Shown here: positions 16,534 to 26,141 of the stretch, piece after piece | Layout: every line of letters begins with the position of its first letter | Position numbering within the stretch: the stretch's first letter is position 1 | Assembly: GCA_020161135.1 (NCBI GenBank) | Contig: JAIUOB010000001.1 | Span: 558,001-622,000 of the forward strand | Origin: Gemmatimonadota bacterium | GTDB lineage: Bacteria; Gemmatimonadota; Gemmatimonadetes; Gemmatimonadales; Gemmatimonadaceae | Reading direction: 5' to 3' | Length of the DNA stretch: 64,000 bases | Program-made: the position numbers and the translations under genes | Notes under the pieces: generated by a model | The model's database searches: none | What the model was told of the DNA's origin: nothing | What the model saw: only the letters and a program-made list of their open reading frames with translations

Positions 16534-18801
16534 ATGCGACTGCGTGTCCTTCTGGCGCTGGCAACCACCGCGGTGGTGCTCATGGGCTGCCGCGACGAGC
16601 TCACCGCGAGCGGCGTGCGGTCGGTGCGCCTGCGCACGGGCGACGGGTGGACGGACACCATGCGCGTGGGCGAGCTGCGCATGGCCTCCATCGTGGCACG
16701 CGATGCCGCGACCGACGCGACCGTTGGTACGCAGCGTCTCGTGTGGGCCGTCTCCGACGCCGACCTCCTGCGGGTGAGTGCGCAGGGCGACACGGTGGTG
16801 CTGGCGGCCATCGATGCCGGCGAGGTCGAGGTGCAGGTGCGCATCGATCATCCGGGACTCCGCTCCGACACGCTCACTCGCGTCATTGTGATCGAGCCGG
16901 CGAAGTGGAGCGGTCTCATCACCATCGGCGAGTTTGTCGACGCGATCCTCACATCACGCGGCATTCCCGGACTGGCGGCGGCCGTCGACTCCATTCGCTG
17001 GCTCCCGCCCACGTCGTCGAGCCTCAACCTGGAGCCGGCCGAGCCCAGCGACGATCCGCTCGGCGAGAAGAACGGGCAGGTCATGATGTACGGCACGCGC
17101 GCGGGACCGGTGGTGCTGTCGGCCGACGTGCACTTCGCGGGCACGCGCCCGCCGCTGGCGCTCGACTTTCCGATCTTCGTCGGCAGCCCCTACCTCGAGC
17201 CGCCCGCGGGAAAGCCGTGGCCGACGACGCTGCAGTTCGGCGACTCGGTGTTGCTGGAGACACTCATCATCTCGGCGTCGGGCGCCGACACCCTCGACCC
17301 CGACTTCCAGGGGCTCCGCTATCGCTCCACCAATCCGTCGGTGCTGCAGGTGGATTCCGCCGGCGGCATGGTGCGTGCCATCGGCCGCGGCGCGGGGGAG
17401 ATCATCGCCACCGTGGGCGTGCAGGACGAGCAGGTCACCGAGCGACGCGGCACGCTGCGCGTCCTGCAAACGTGGCGCGGGATCACCACCGGCTATCGGC
17501 ACAGTTGCGCGCTGAGCAGCACGCGTGTGGGGTACTGCTGGGGGAACAACACCTTCGGCGAACTCGGCATCGGCGCACTGGGGGGCATGGTAGCCGCGCC
17601 CACACCGCTGGGCACCGCGGTGCGCTTCGAGGAGCTGCGCGCTGGCGGCGCGGACCTGCCACAGCAGTGGTATGAGTCGCCCACGAGCAGCGTGCAGGCG
17701 CACAGTTGCGGACGCGCGGCGAGCTATGTGTTCTGCTGGGGCGCCAACAACAACAACCAGTTGGGCGACGGGCGCGGACCGTGCTTCAACGTCGCGCAGG
17801 TGAGTGGCTGCCGACAGTCGCTGCCGCGCGAGGTGTACGATGGCGGACGGCAGTTCGGGGATGCGCGCGCCATCGCGGCCGGTGGCCAGCTCTCCTGTGC
17901 GGCCACGACGTCCGACAGCTACGACGTGATCGAGATCGGGACGTTCCCCGGCTTCTCGCGCGTAACCTGCTGGGGATGGGAGCTCATCTCGAGCTTCGAC
18001 TACGCGTTTGCCCCCGTACGGCCTCTGGGGGCGCGTCCGTTCGAGCGCCACCTTGCGCTGCGCAATGCGCTGGCCGGCTTCACGGTGTCGGGTGGCGGCG
18101 CGCATGCCTGCTTCCCGGTGGTGCGCGTGGCGCAGGGCCCGCGTCAGGCGCAGTGCATCGGCGACAACCGCTGGGGTCAGCTCGGCGACGGGACGGCCCT
18201 CGTGCATCCTCTCGACAGCGGCGCGGTCGTGCTCGACGGGGACGCGCAGTTCCGGCGCGTCGTGGTGACGCGCGCCGGCACACCACTCGTGACGCAGCAA
18301 CTCGCCGCGGGCGGTGCGCATACCTGCGCACTCGACGGCACCTTCCACGCCACGACCCCGCCGCCCGGTGCCGTGTGGTGCTGGGGCGCGAATGGGCGCG
18401 GACAGTTGGGCGCGCTCACCACCGACCTGTGTGATGGCGGCACCGAGCCGTGCAGTCGCGTCGCGCTCCCGGTGACGACCGCCGGGCGCTTCACCGCCAT
18501 CACCGCCGGCGCCGCGCACACCTGCGCGCTCACCGCGCAGGGCGAGGCGTGGTGCTGGGGGGACAACCGCGATGGCCAGGTGGGCGCGGGCCCCGCCAGC
18601 GCGGCGCTCGTGGCGACCCCCACGCGGGTGAGCACCACGCAGCGCTTCGTGGCCATCGCGGCCGGCGGCGCGCACACCTGTGGCATCACCGCAGCGGGTG
18701 CCGCGTGGTGTTGGGGGCGCAACCTCGAAGGTCAACTGGGCACGGGGAGCACCGACGTGCGTCTCACCGTGCCCACGCGCGTCACCGAGCCACCCCTCTG
18801 A
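16534..18801 (+). CDS. RCC1-repeat lipoprotein
   Basis: 755 aa. The signal sequence ends in a lipobox (VVLMGC), so it is a lipoprotein. Residues about 25-320 are beta-rich with a bacterial-Ig-like segment (LRYRSTNPSVLQVDSAGGMVRAIG pattern, split across strands). From about residue 325 there are RCC1-type repeats, each with a Cys-containing motif: HSCAL, GYCWGNN, HTCALDG, WCWGANG, HTCALTAQ and HTCGITA. These would build a seven-bladed propeller with paired cysteines, a form common in secreted bacterial RCC1 proteins. Ligand unknown. The gene ends inside the convergent gene at 18782 (20-nt overlap). Confidence 0.87.
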   Translation: MRLRVLLALATTAVVLMGCRDELTASGVRSVRLRTGDGWTDTMRVGELRMASIVARDAATDATVGTQRLVWAVSDADLLRVSAQGDTVVLAAIDAGEVEVQVRIDHPGLRSDTLTRVIVIEPAKWSGLITIGEFVDAILTSRGIPGLAAAVDSIRWLPPTSSSLNLEPAEPSDDPLGEKNGQVMMYGTRAGPVVLSADVHFAGTRPPLALDFPIFVGSPYLEPPAGKPWPTTLQFGDSVLLETLIISASGADTLDPDFQGLRYRSTNPSVLQVDSAGGMVRAIGRGAGEIIATVGVQDEQVTERRGTLRVLQTWRGITTGYRHSCALSSTRVGYCWGNNTFGELGIGALGGMVAAPTPLGTAVRFEELRAGGADLPQQWYESPTSSVQAHSCGRAASYVFCWGANNNNQLGDGRGPCFNVAQVSGCRQSLPREVYDGGRQFGDARAIAAGGQLSCAATTSDSYDVIEIGTFPGFSRVTCWGWELISSFDYAFAPVRPLGARPFERHLALRNALAGFTVSGGGAHACFPVVRVAQGPRQAQCIGDNRWGQLGDGTALVHPLDSGAVVLDGDAQFRRVVVTRAGTPLVTQQLAAGGAHTCALDGTFHATTPPPGAVWCWGANGRGQLGALTTDLCDGGTEPCSRVALPVTTAGRFTAITAGAAHTCALTAQGEAWCWGDNRDGQVGAGPASAALVATPTRVSTTQRFVAIAAGGAHTCGITAAGAAWCWGRNLEGQLGTGSTDVRLTVPTRVTEPPL

Positions 18802-19666
18802 TCCAGAAGCGCATCACGGCGGGGCGCGCCATCGCCCCCGACGCATCGCCACCCACGGTGAGGGTGTAGACACCGCCGGGTGCATCGGACGCAAGACACA
18901 CCGGCACCACGAGTGGGCTGCCGCGTCCCAGGCCGCCGTAGGGCGCCCGGCAGCCGTCGCGCATCGCGACCGCCACCAGCGCGCCATCCTCGCCACGCCG
19001 CTGCACCGTGGCCCGCGCCCGCTCGATGCGCGTGTTCACCAGGAGGCGCAACTCGAAGTTCGCGGATGGCGGCGTCGTGTCACCGGCGTATGTGAGTCGC
19101 ACCGGCACGTGCACGCTGTCAACCGTACCGCTCCCCGCGCGCACGGCCGCGATGGCTTGCACCCAGACCTCCGGCGCGGGGCGCACGATGGGGATGCCGA
19201 ACGGGAAGACCGCCTGCTGCCGCAGCACGTCGGTGGGCCACGGCCACCGCCCGCGCCCCGTACTGTCTGTGCGCAACTGCGCGTCGAGCTGGTAGAAGCC
19301 CCGCGCGCGCGACCGCCCGATGAGCCGCACGTCGGACCCCGGCGGCGCCTGCCACTCCACCCACAGCGTATCGATGCGACGGGCGCGTGTGCTGTCCACC
19401 AGCAGCGGCCGACCGAAGCCCTCGAGCGTCATCTCGACGCCGCCCACCTCCTCGGCGTACGTCCCTTCACACCACGTCGTGCCGCGACCACGCACCCGAT
19501 AGGCGGTGGTGCCCTGCGTCGCGGCGCGCAGCAGCTTCGCATCGCACACGGCGGGCGCTGCGACGGGCGCCGCGGGTTGCGCCGCGGGTTGCGCGAAGAG
19601 CAGCCGTGGCGACTGCAGCACGACGCACGCGACCAGCGCGCGTCGCCATGTCAACGGGGATGCCAT
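18782..19666 (-). CDS. Secreted protein of unknown function (last gene of protease operon)
   Basis: 294 aa with signal peptide (MASPLTWRRALVACVVLQSPRLLFAQ) and an Ala/Pro-rich start. The remainder is beta-rich with three cysteines (VCDAKLL, TTWCEG, DGCRAPYG) and no motif I recognise; the C-terminal part (GGVYTLTVGGDASG) looks like an immunoglobulin-type sandwich. Its start overlaps the end of the upstream protease gene by 16 nt, so it is translated from the same message. Because all upstream genes of the operon encode proteases, a phosphoesterase and a cytochrome, it may be a substrate, inhibitor or chaperone in that system, but this is a guess. Confidence 0.7.
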   Translation of the reverse strand: MASPLTWRRALVACVVLQSPRLLFAQPAAQPAAPVAAPAVCDAKLLRAATQGTTAYRVRGRGTTWCEGTYAEEVGGVEMTLEGFGRPLLVDSTRARRIDTLWVEWQAPPGSDVRLIGRSRARGFYQLDAQLRTDSTGRGRWPWPTDVLRQQAVFPFGIPIVRPAPEVWVQAIAAVRAGSGTVDSVHVPVRLTYAGDTTPPSANFELRLLVNTRIERARATVQRRGEDGALVAVAMRDGCRAPYGGLGRGSPLVVPVCLASDAPGGVYTLTVGGDASGAMARPAVMRFWIRGVAR

Positions 19667-21069
19667 CGGACACCGAGTCCTGTGTAGAGGTGCGGTACGT
19701 CGGGGGCCTGGGGCGTGGTGCCGTAGTTCCAGCGCGTCACCGAGAACGCGAGCGCCGTGCGTGGCTGCACCAGCCAGGTCAGCACCGCTCCACCGCCCAC
19801 GATCGTGCTGCTGGCATGCTCCACCGCCCAGACCGGCTGATAGACACTGCGTCCATTCGTCGTGAGCCAATAGCCCTGTCGATCGTGCCGCGCGGTGACC
19901 TGGCCGAGGCCGAGGTCGGCATGGACGGTCATGGCGAACCGCGGCGTGCGCACACCGTACTCCACGCCGGCGATCGCGCCGTGCAGCGCCACCCGTGAGG
20001 GCGCGAGACGCAGCACGCCCGCGTGCCACCCCACCGCTCGCCGCCCGCGCGCGCTCCACACGGCACGCACCGACGGGAGGCGCGTGCCGTCGGGTAATGA
20101 GTCGGGCGTGCTGGTGGCCCACGGCGCCGTGAGCGCGTCCACCTGCAGGGCCGCGAGATAGCCCTCGCGCGGATACCGCGCCCGCTGCCAGTGCACCGGG
20201 AGCCCGGCGCGACGCAGCACCATCGTCACCTCGTCCACGGGAATGGCCTCGACGAGCGCGCCCTCGGTGTTCACCACGACACCGACGAGCTCGAAGAGCC
20301 GGTCGAACAGGGCGCCGCCGGAGTTGCCATTGGTGACGCTGAGCGACTGGAACTGCAGTGCACCGGCCAGGCGCGTGCGACGCGGCACCGCCTCCTGGAA
20401 GCGATCACCGCGCGGCGGCAGCTCCCAGCAACGTCCCCCCGGACAGCCGAGTGGCGTGACTTCGTCGCCGCGCACGAGATCGCTCACGCTGCCCAGGCGA
20501 TCGAGCCGCGCGGGCACCCAGCCACGCGACCGCGCCAGCGCAGCGTCGACGCGCACCACGGCCAGATCGTACGACGCGATGAGGCTGGAGTCGCGCGCGA
20601 GACGCTCCGCGACGTCGCGCACGGAGTCGGGCTCGCTCACGCGCTCGCGCGCCGCGCGCAGGTCAGCCAGGAACGCGCTGTCCAGCAGCATCGGGCGTCC
20701 CGGCAGGGTCACCCGACGCCCGTCGGCGAGCAGCAGTCCCACCTCGACGCGGGGATGCAGCACGAACGGCACCGCACCGGACAGCTCGGCGGCCACCACG
20801 TGCCGCGCCGTCACGATCCAGACGGCCGAGTCGATGGCCACGACCACGCCGGCCCCGCCGATCGCGGCGCCCTCCTCCGGATACGCCTGCAGCGCCGCCA
20901 CCATGAGCGCCGCGCGACGCGCGTTGCCATCGCGCACACGGGTGATGGACGGCGTGGCCCCCGGCGTGGCGACGATCTCCTGCGCCGCGAGCGTGCCGTG
21001 CCGCCCCGCCGTCGGCGACAGCACGGCCGCGGACAGCAGCCACCGCAGGCATCGCGCACGCACGGTCAC
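19651..21069 (-). CDS. Secreted trypsin-like serine protease with C-terminal beta-domain
   Basis: 472 aa, GTG start overlapping the preceding stop (GTGA). The signal peptide covers about residues 1-30. The chymotrypsin-fold triad is complete: His90 in IVTARHVV, Asp168 in ASYDLAVV and Ser250 in GNSGGALF. DegP-like PDZ domains are absent. From about residue 330 the sequence switches to alternating strands (GVEYGVRTPRFAMTVHADLG, GAVLTWLVQPRT) ending in VRWHPR, like an outer-membrane or surface beta-domain. It thus looks like a protease tethered to or delivered at the outer membrane. It follows another protease with a different topology in the same operon. Confidence 0.83.
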   Translation of the reverse strand: MTVRARCLRWLLSAAVLSPTAGRHGTLAAQEIVATPGATPSITRVRDGNARRAALMVAALQAYPEEGAAIGGAGVVVAIDSAVWIVTARHVVAAELSGAVPFVLHPRVEVGLLLADGRRVTLPGRPMLLDSAFLADLRAARERVSEPDSVRDVAERLARDSSLIASYDLAVVRVDAALARSRGWVPARLDRLGSVSDLVRGDEVTPLGCPGGRCWELPPRGDRFQEAVPRRTRLAGALQFQSLSVTNGNSGGALFDRLFELVGVVVNTEGALVEAIPVDEVTMVLRRAGLPVHWQRARYPREGYLAALQVDALTAPWATSTPDSLPDGTRLPSVRAVWSARGRRAVGWHAGVLRLAPSRVALHGAIAGVEYGVRTPRFAMTVHADLGLGQVTARHDRQGYWLTTNGRSVYQPVWAVEHASSTIVGGGAVLTWLVQPRTALAFSVTRWNYGTTPQAPDVPHLYTGLGVRWHPR

Positions 21070-22865
21070 GCCTCGCGTGCGCTGCCCACGCGACGCATCC
21101 GCCGGATGGCCATGGACGCCACGAACAGCGCGAAGGCGAGCCCCACCACGAACGCCTGGATGGGATACCGCTGCCGCACGCGCGTGAGCCACGTCGGGCG
21201 CAGCGCGAGGTGCGTGCCGTCGGCGCTGCCGATGTCGAGTGCGCGCGCCGTACCGCCAAAGGTCACGGCGATCATGCCGTTCTCACCCGGAATCGACAGC
21301 CCGAACACCCGCAGCGAGTCCGCCCCGATGATGAGACTGTCGCGCATGTGCAGGCGCACCGTGCTGCCCGTTTCGCGACCATCCACCAGCAGGGTGCCGC
21401 TCCGGATGGCCGGTGTGCGCACCCGTCCACGATCGTGCACCTCGGTGAAGTCGAGTCGCTGCACGGAGAGGTTGCCGTCGCTGCCGGCCTCGTCGCGAGG
21501 CACACCGGCCGGCAGGTCGAACAGCAGGCTCATCTCGTGCGCACCGAAGAGCTGCAGCGTCTGCTCGACGGGACTCGAGGCGGTATCGTCGACAAAGGTG
21601 CGGACGGGATTCTCGCCGTCATCGACCGTGCCCGACACGCGCCCGCCAAAAGCCACTGTCACCGGGTTGCGCAGCGCGCGCAGTTGCAGCTCGTAGCGAT
21701 TGACCGTGCGCCCGGGTGCGCGTAGGAGTCGCACCTGGGTGCCGGCGTCGAGCGGTTGCCCGAAGTCGAGCACGAGGGCGTCGTGCGCCCGCGGATTGCC
21801 GGCGCGACGCATCTCCACGTTGGCCGCGCGCACGGTCTGTCCATCGCCGGCGATGCGCACGCTGTCGAGGCCCGTCGCCGTCACATGGCTCACTTCGAGG
21901 AGCCCGTTCCCCGACTCGAGCCCGAGCGGTCCCGTCGCGCCCAGCGTGAAGCCGAGCGCACTGGTCTGCACGGAGCCCTCCACGTTCATCGACGGCACGT
22001 GCACCGTCGCGAGCAGCAGCACCACCAGCGCCATGACCATGCTCGCGGCGGTGATGGCGAACAGCTCGCGCCCCGCCATCTCGGTGAGCGCCTCGAGTGG
22101 CGACAGCTGCCGCGGCAACGGCGGCAGCGGCGGCGCGTCGAGCATGGGCCACTTGCTGCTCACCGCCCCCACCGGACACGCGTACAGCGTGCCCATCTCG
22201 GTGCGCCCCGCATCCATGAGGGCGAAGCGCATGACGCCCACCAGTTGCCCGCCGATGACCACCGGCGCGCCGCTCATGCCGGACACCTTGCCACCGCCGC
22301 CGGCCGCGGCCTGTTCGCAGCTCAACTGGTGCGCCGGGACGCTCTCCAGCGTGCCGTCGCAGTACGCCACGGTGCCGGTGAGCAGCATGCCGTACGGATT
22401 CGCGTCCGGAAAGCCGTAGCTCTGCCACGCCCGGGCGCTCTCGGCCAGGCGCGCGACCCGCATGGGCTGAATGGGCGGCCAGGCGGCGCACTCGATGAGC
22501 ACCCAGTCGGACACCCGATCCCACGCGCCGGACACGATGGTGCCGGTGGTGGTGAAGCTCGGGAAGGTGAGCTTGATGACGCCGGGATACGGCGTGGGTG
22601 GCTCGGCACGACGGTTGGCCACCACATGCAACGCGGAGAGCACGATGCCGAGCGCGGCACCGTGCTGGTCAGCGTGCGGCGGCGAGCCGTCCGCGTGTAC
22701 CGGGTGCCGGTAGATGAGCGTGCCCGTGCCCCGGCTCAGCACCTTCCCGTCGGCCGCCTCGACCGTGATGCAGCAGATGGCGGCGCGGTCGAACTCGGTG
22801 CGCGGCAAGGCGGCGGCCGTGACGTCGTTCGCGCTTGTCGGCGTGACCGATACCGTGGCGCCCAC
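21066..22865 (-). CDS. Membrane-anchored trypsin-like serine protease
   Basis: 599 aa from GTG at 22865, 2 nt after the upstream stop; a TTG at 22871 is an alternative start. There is no signal peptide. Residues about 25-250 form a chymotrypsin-like domain with His80 (VLSALHVV), Asp120 (RVSDWVLIE) and Ser198 (SGMSGAPVV). A transmembrane helix lies near 262-285 and a second near 570-590, with an approximately 280-residue beta-rich region between them. With no export signal the protease domain would be cytoplasmic and the middle region periplasmic, unlike HtrA proteins, a regulated, sensor-like design. It is sandwiched between a phosphoesterase and a secreted protease gene. Confidence 0.8.
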   Translation of the reverse strand: MGATVSVTPTSANDVTAAALPRTEFDRAAICCITVEAADGKVLSRGTGTLIYRHPVHADGSPPHADQHGAALGIVLSALHVVANRRAEPPTPYPGVIKLTFPSFTTTGTIVSGAWDRVSDWVLIECAAWPPIQPMRVARLAESARAWQSYGFPDANPYGMLLTGTVAYCDGTLESVPAHQLSCEQAAAGGGGKVSGMSGAPVVIGGQLVGVMRFALMDAGRTEMGTLYACPVGAVSSKWPMLDAPPLPPLPRQLSPLEALTEMAGRELFAITAASMVMALVVLLLATVHVPSMNVEGSVQTSALGFTLGATGPLGLESGNGLLEVSHVTATGLDSVRIAGDGQTVRAANVEMRRAGNPRAHDALVLDFGQPLDAGTQVRLLRAPGRTVNRYELQLRALRNPVTVAFGGRVSGTVDDGENPVRTFVDDTASSPVEQTLQLFGAHEMSLLFDLPAGVPRDEAGSDGNLSVQRLDFTEVHDRGRVRTPAIRSGTLLVDGRETGSTVRLHMRDSLIIGADSLRVFGLSIPGENGMIAVTFGGTARALDIGSADGTHLALRPTWLTRVRQRYPIQAFVVGLAFALFVASMAIRRMRRVGSAREA

Positions 22866-22867
22866 GC

Positions 22868-24442
22868 TCAAACGGCCTCGGCGGCGACGTCGTCGGTGAA
22901 GCGGCACAGCGCCGCGTCCCGCACCACCGCATCGGGACCCACATCGAGGCGCACGTAGGTCGGTCGCGTCGGCACGTACCGCGTGAGGTCGCCGGTGAGC
23001 AGGTGCTGCACGAACTCCTTGAGCCGCGGCAGGACCTGCGCCCGGTCGCCATCGAGCAGGCCATCCGGAATGGCCATCACGTCGGCCCAGGTGCCGCTGT
23101 TGAGATAGAAGCCGCCCGATGGCAGGCTGATGCGCTTGGGCATGTGCGTGTGCCCGAACACCACGTGCTTCACGCCGTTGCGCGCAAGCGCCGTCGCGGC
23201 ATCGAGGTACTCCTTCGCCGTCTCGGTGGTCTCGTCGAAGGTGCGATCGTCGCGCAGCGACTTGAAGGCGGCAAAGAGCGCATCGAGGCGGGTGGAGAAG
23301 TCGTCGTCCGAATCGGCGAACAGCAGCTTCATCATGCCCACCGAGCGATCGACGAAGTCGCCGAACGTGCTGATGTCGCTGCCGATCGCCGGCGTCGCGG
23401 CCTCGGCCTGCACCAGCGTCTTCACGGCGCCCGCATCCTGCGCCAGCGTCTCGGTGAGCAGGGCGTCCAGCGCCGCCTGCGCCGGGTCGGTCGTGGTCGG
23501 CGCGCTGATGTCGCTTCCAAAGCCGCCGCCCATGCCACCCATGTCGCCACCGATGCTGCCCATGTCGCCCATGCCGGCGGTCGGCATGGCGGAGATGTCG
23601 CTGCCGTGCTTCCGGTCGGTCTCCTGCCCCATGGCGATTTTCACCGCGTCGCGCGCCTGCGCCGCAATGAGCGCCACCCTGCCCAGCACATCGCGGTACG
23701 ACGGTGCGAGCGTGAGCAGCAGCGGCACCACGGCACCGGTCTCGGGCTTGAGCAGGTCGACGAACTTGAAGCGCGTCTTGATGGGGTTGATGACCTCGGC
23801 CACCATGCGGCTGCCCGGCGGCGGATCGAACACCGTGGGCGCCGTGGGTTGCGACCGCGACTGCAGGGCGCTGGCCCGCGACAACTTCTCGTGATCGACG
23901 ATATTGAAGCGGTCGTAGCGATTGCCGTGTTCGATGAGCGCGTCGCCGACCAGATACGCCTCCGGACCAGGCACCAGCACGTAGTCACTGCCGGCATGCG
24001 CCCCCACCGCCCGCGCCAGCGCATCGCGCACCGGCGGCAGCCACAGCTCGATGTCGTGGTTGCCGAGCAGGATGACGAGGCGGTGCCCCCTGGCCAGGAA
24101 GCGCGCGAGCGCGTCGAAGAAGGTGCGGTCGCGCTCCACGATCGCCTCGAACTTGCGCACCGCTTCCTGCGGCTCGTGCGTGAACGCGCTCCACCCCTTG
24201 CCGTCGCTGTTCGACTCGGCCAGGAAGTCGACGAGGTCGCCGTTGATGATGAGTTCGATGGCGGGCGACCCATCACCGCCGCGTGGCCGCGCCGTGAGTG
24301 CATCGACGAAGCGCACGAGCCCCGGCACGTTGGTACAGATGCGGAAGCCGCGGTCGCCCTTCGCGGCCGCTTCGGCGTCGGGATAGACGCCGCCCAGGTG
24401 CAGATCGGAAATGACGTACGTGCGCTTGGCGAGCGAGCTCAT
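22868..24442 (-). CDS. Calcineurin-like metallophosphoesterase with Gly/Met-rich insert
   Basis: 524 aa. Metal-binding motifs are complete: SDLHLGG (11-17), NGDLVDF, LGNHDIE, EHGNRYD and GHTHMP, the set seen in LpxH/UDP-2,3-diacylglucosamine pyrophosphatase-like enzymes, though the protein is about twice their length. The extra mass is an insert between the HGNRYD and GHTHMP motifs that contains a Gly/Met/Asp-rich run and three copies of GSDIS. No signal peptide, so cytoplasmic. Substrate unknown. It starts 10 nt after the cytochrome gene and ends 2 nt before a protease gene, so it belongs to one operon. The chosen ATG (24442) begins directly at the phosphoesterase fold. Confidence 0.87.
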   Translation of the reverse strand: MSSLAKRTYVISDLHLGGVYPDAEAAAKGDRGFRICTNVPGLVRFVDALTARPRGGDGSPAIELIINGDLVDFLAESNSDGKGWSAFTHEPQEAVRKFEAIVERDRTFFDALARFLARGHRLVILLGNHDIELWLPPVRDALARAVGAHAGSDYVLVPGPEAYLVGDALIEHGNRYDRFNIVDHEKLSRASALQSRSQPTAPTVFDPPPGSRMVAEVINPIKTRFKFVDLLKPETGAVVPLLLTLAPSYRDVLGRVALIAAQARDAVKIAMGQETDRKHGSDISAMPTAGMGDMGSIGGDMGGMGGGFGSDISAPTTTDPAQAALDALLTETLAQDAGAVKTLVQAEAATPAIGSDISTFGDFVDRSVGMMKLLFADSDDDFSTRLDALFAAFKSLRDDRTFDETTETAKEYLDAATALARNGVKHVVFGHTHMPKRISLPSGGFYLNSGTWADVMAIPDGLLDGDRAQVLPRLKEFVQHLLTGDLTRYVPTRPTYVRLDVGPDAVVRDAALCRFTDDVAAEAV

Positions 24443-24452
24443 CGTGGTGGCG

Positions 24453-26036
24453 TCACAGCGTCTTGAGGTACTCGAGCAGCGCCTTGCGTTGCGCGTCGGA
24501 GAGCGTGGTGCCCCAGAGATGCCCGGCGTTGCTGTTGCCCGTGAGCCCCGTGTCGAAGGTGAACGGCGGGCCACGCATGGGGCCGGTGGCGGCGAGCCCC
24601 ACCTTCACGGGGTCGAACTCGTGATGCCCGAGCGTGAACGTGGCCGGTCGCTGCGATGGCGGCAGGAGCAGGTCGTGCAGCGTGGGCACCGAGCCGTTGT
24701 GCAGGAACGGCGGGTGTGACCAGATGGCGGTGAGCGGGCGCGCGGCGTAGCTCTGCGTCACGCGCCACTCGCTGCGTGCGCGATTGCCCTCGAGCTTGGC
24801 CTGCTGCGCCGCATCGATGCCACTCTGTCGGAACGCCGTGTCCTTCACGACGCGCAGGAACTCCCCCGCCACGACGGGATAGAGCCCACCACCCTTGAGC
24901 GGAATCGCCGCCGAGGTAGCGCGCTGCGGGTCGGTGCCGACGTCCTTGTACGAGATGAGGGTGTCGCGCTCGGTGTCCGTGCCCGCACGCAGCGCGTGGC
25001 AGGCCACGCACTGCTGCTGGTAGAGCGCCCGCCCCTCGGCCGCGAGCACCGTGTCGATCGCGCCGAAGATCGCCACCGGCCAGCGGGGCGGCACGATGCG
25101 CGCCGAGAGCTCCTCGAGCGCGTAGTGGTTCATCGGCAACAGCGAGGAGTGCTTCGTGACGGGGTCGACGATGGCACCCGCCGCGATCGCCTGCCCGATG
25201 TTGCGCTCGATGATCGAGTTGGTGTTGGCGTCCCAGTGCAGCCAGGTGTGGCGATACGCGTCGTAGGTGACCGGATACCGCACCGGTGCCGTGAGCGGCA
25301 CCTTGGAGTCGGGGAAGAGCAGGTTGCGTCCGGTCCCGAACGCATCGATGCGCCCGTAGCCGGACGGCGTGCGCTCGGTGTGCTCCAGCAGGTCGCGCAC
25401 GGCGCCGAACGAGGCGAGGCGCGCCTTCAGCTTCGGGAACAGCTTCGCGAACTCGTCGAAGCTCGGCAACTGCGCCTTGAGGCCGGTGTCGCCCGACGCG
25501 CGCACCTCGCGCACCCGCGTGAGCCACGCGGCAAAGCGCGACGGGTGCTTGAGCGAGTCCATCGCCGCCATCAGTTCACGTTCGAATCCCTCGGCATCGA
25601 CGGTGCCTGAGCCGCCTTCGATGAGGAACGGCGTGCCGCGGTACGTCAGGTGTCCCGTGTGGCACACCGCGCAGGAGAAGCCCACCATCTTGCCGGCCAG
25701 CTCACCCACGTCGCGCGGCTCACTGGCCGACAGGCCGATGGGCAGCCCGTACGGGTCGGCCGGGTCGCGCAGCATGCCGAAGCGCTCGACATCGTCGAGG
25801 AAGAGCTTTCCTGTTGCTGGATTCTCGAGTGCGACCAGCCATGCGACGGGAATGAACTCGTCGCCTTCGGACATGTGGTGCAGCGAGTCGCGCTGCGGGC
25901 CGGTGAGCCCCTGCAGCGAGTCGGTCACCGCCAGGGTGCGCGGGTCGGGCATGCGCACGGTGAGCGACGACGACGCATCGCGCCAACAGGCCGTCAGCAG
26001 CATCGCGACGGCAAGACACCAACGGAGAGATCGCAT
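24453..26036 (-). CDS. Dihaem cytochrome c lipoprotein
   Basis: 527 aa. A lipobox (MLLTAC, Cys17) indicates a lipoprotein. Two haem-c motifs are present: CAVCH (122-126) and CVACH near residue 345. The C-terminal phrases PPFLHNGSVPTLHDLL and the final ALLEYLKTL are typical of the dihaem cytochrome c peroxidase/thiol-oxidoreductase-like group. It should carry electrons, or reduce a small substrate, in the periplasm. It is the first gene of the leftward operon and starts 105 nt from the divergent GMC oxidoreductase gene; GMC dehydrogenases frequently use a cytochrome c as electron acceptor, so the pair may work together. Confidence 0.88.
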   Translation of the reverse strand: MRSLRWCLAVAMLLTACWRDASSSLTVRMPDPRTLAVTDSLQGLTGPQRDSLHHMSEGDEFIPVAWLVALENPATGKLFLDDVERFGMLRDPADPYGLPIGLSASEPRDVGELAGKMVGFSCAVCHTGHLTYRGTPFLIEGGSGTVDAEGFERELMAAMDSLKHPSRFAAWLTRVREVRASGDTGLKAQLPSFDEFAKLFPKLKARLASFGAVRDLLEHTERTPSGYGRIDAFGTGRNLLFPDSKVPLTAPVRYPVTYDAYRHTWLHWDANTNSIIERNIGQAIAAGAIVDPVTKHSSLLPMNHYALEELSARIVPPRWPVAIFGAIDTVLAAEGRALYQQQCVACHALRAGTDTERDTLISYKDVGTDPQRATSAAIPLKGGGLYPVVAGEFLRVVKDTAFRQSGIDAAQQAKLEGNRARSEWRVTQSYAARPLTAIWSHPPFLHNGSVPTLHDLLLPPSQRPATFTLGHHEFDPVKVGLAATGPMRGPPFTFDTGLTGNSNAGHLWGTTLSDAQRKALLEYLKTL

Positions 26037-26141
26037 CGGGCGGGGATCGGGTGGGCAGGATCATCGTACACGCTGCGGAGCAACGCAAGCCGCGCTATGT
26101 TCGCCCCACGACGCAGGTCTTCCCGAGCAGGAGCATGACAG

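Noticed and set aside
15051..16844. Leftward extension of the serine hydrolase to over 1000 residues
   Set aside because: It is antisense to the VanZ gene, and the signal peptide at 15050 marks the true start.
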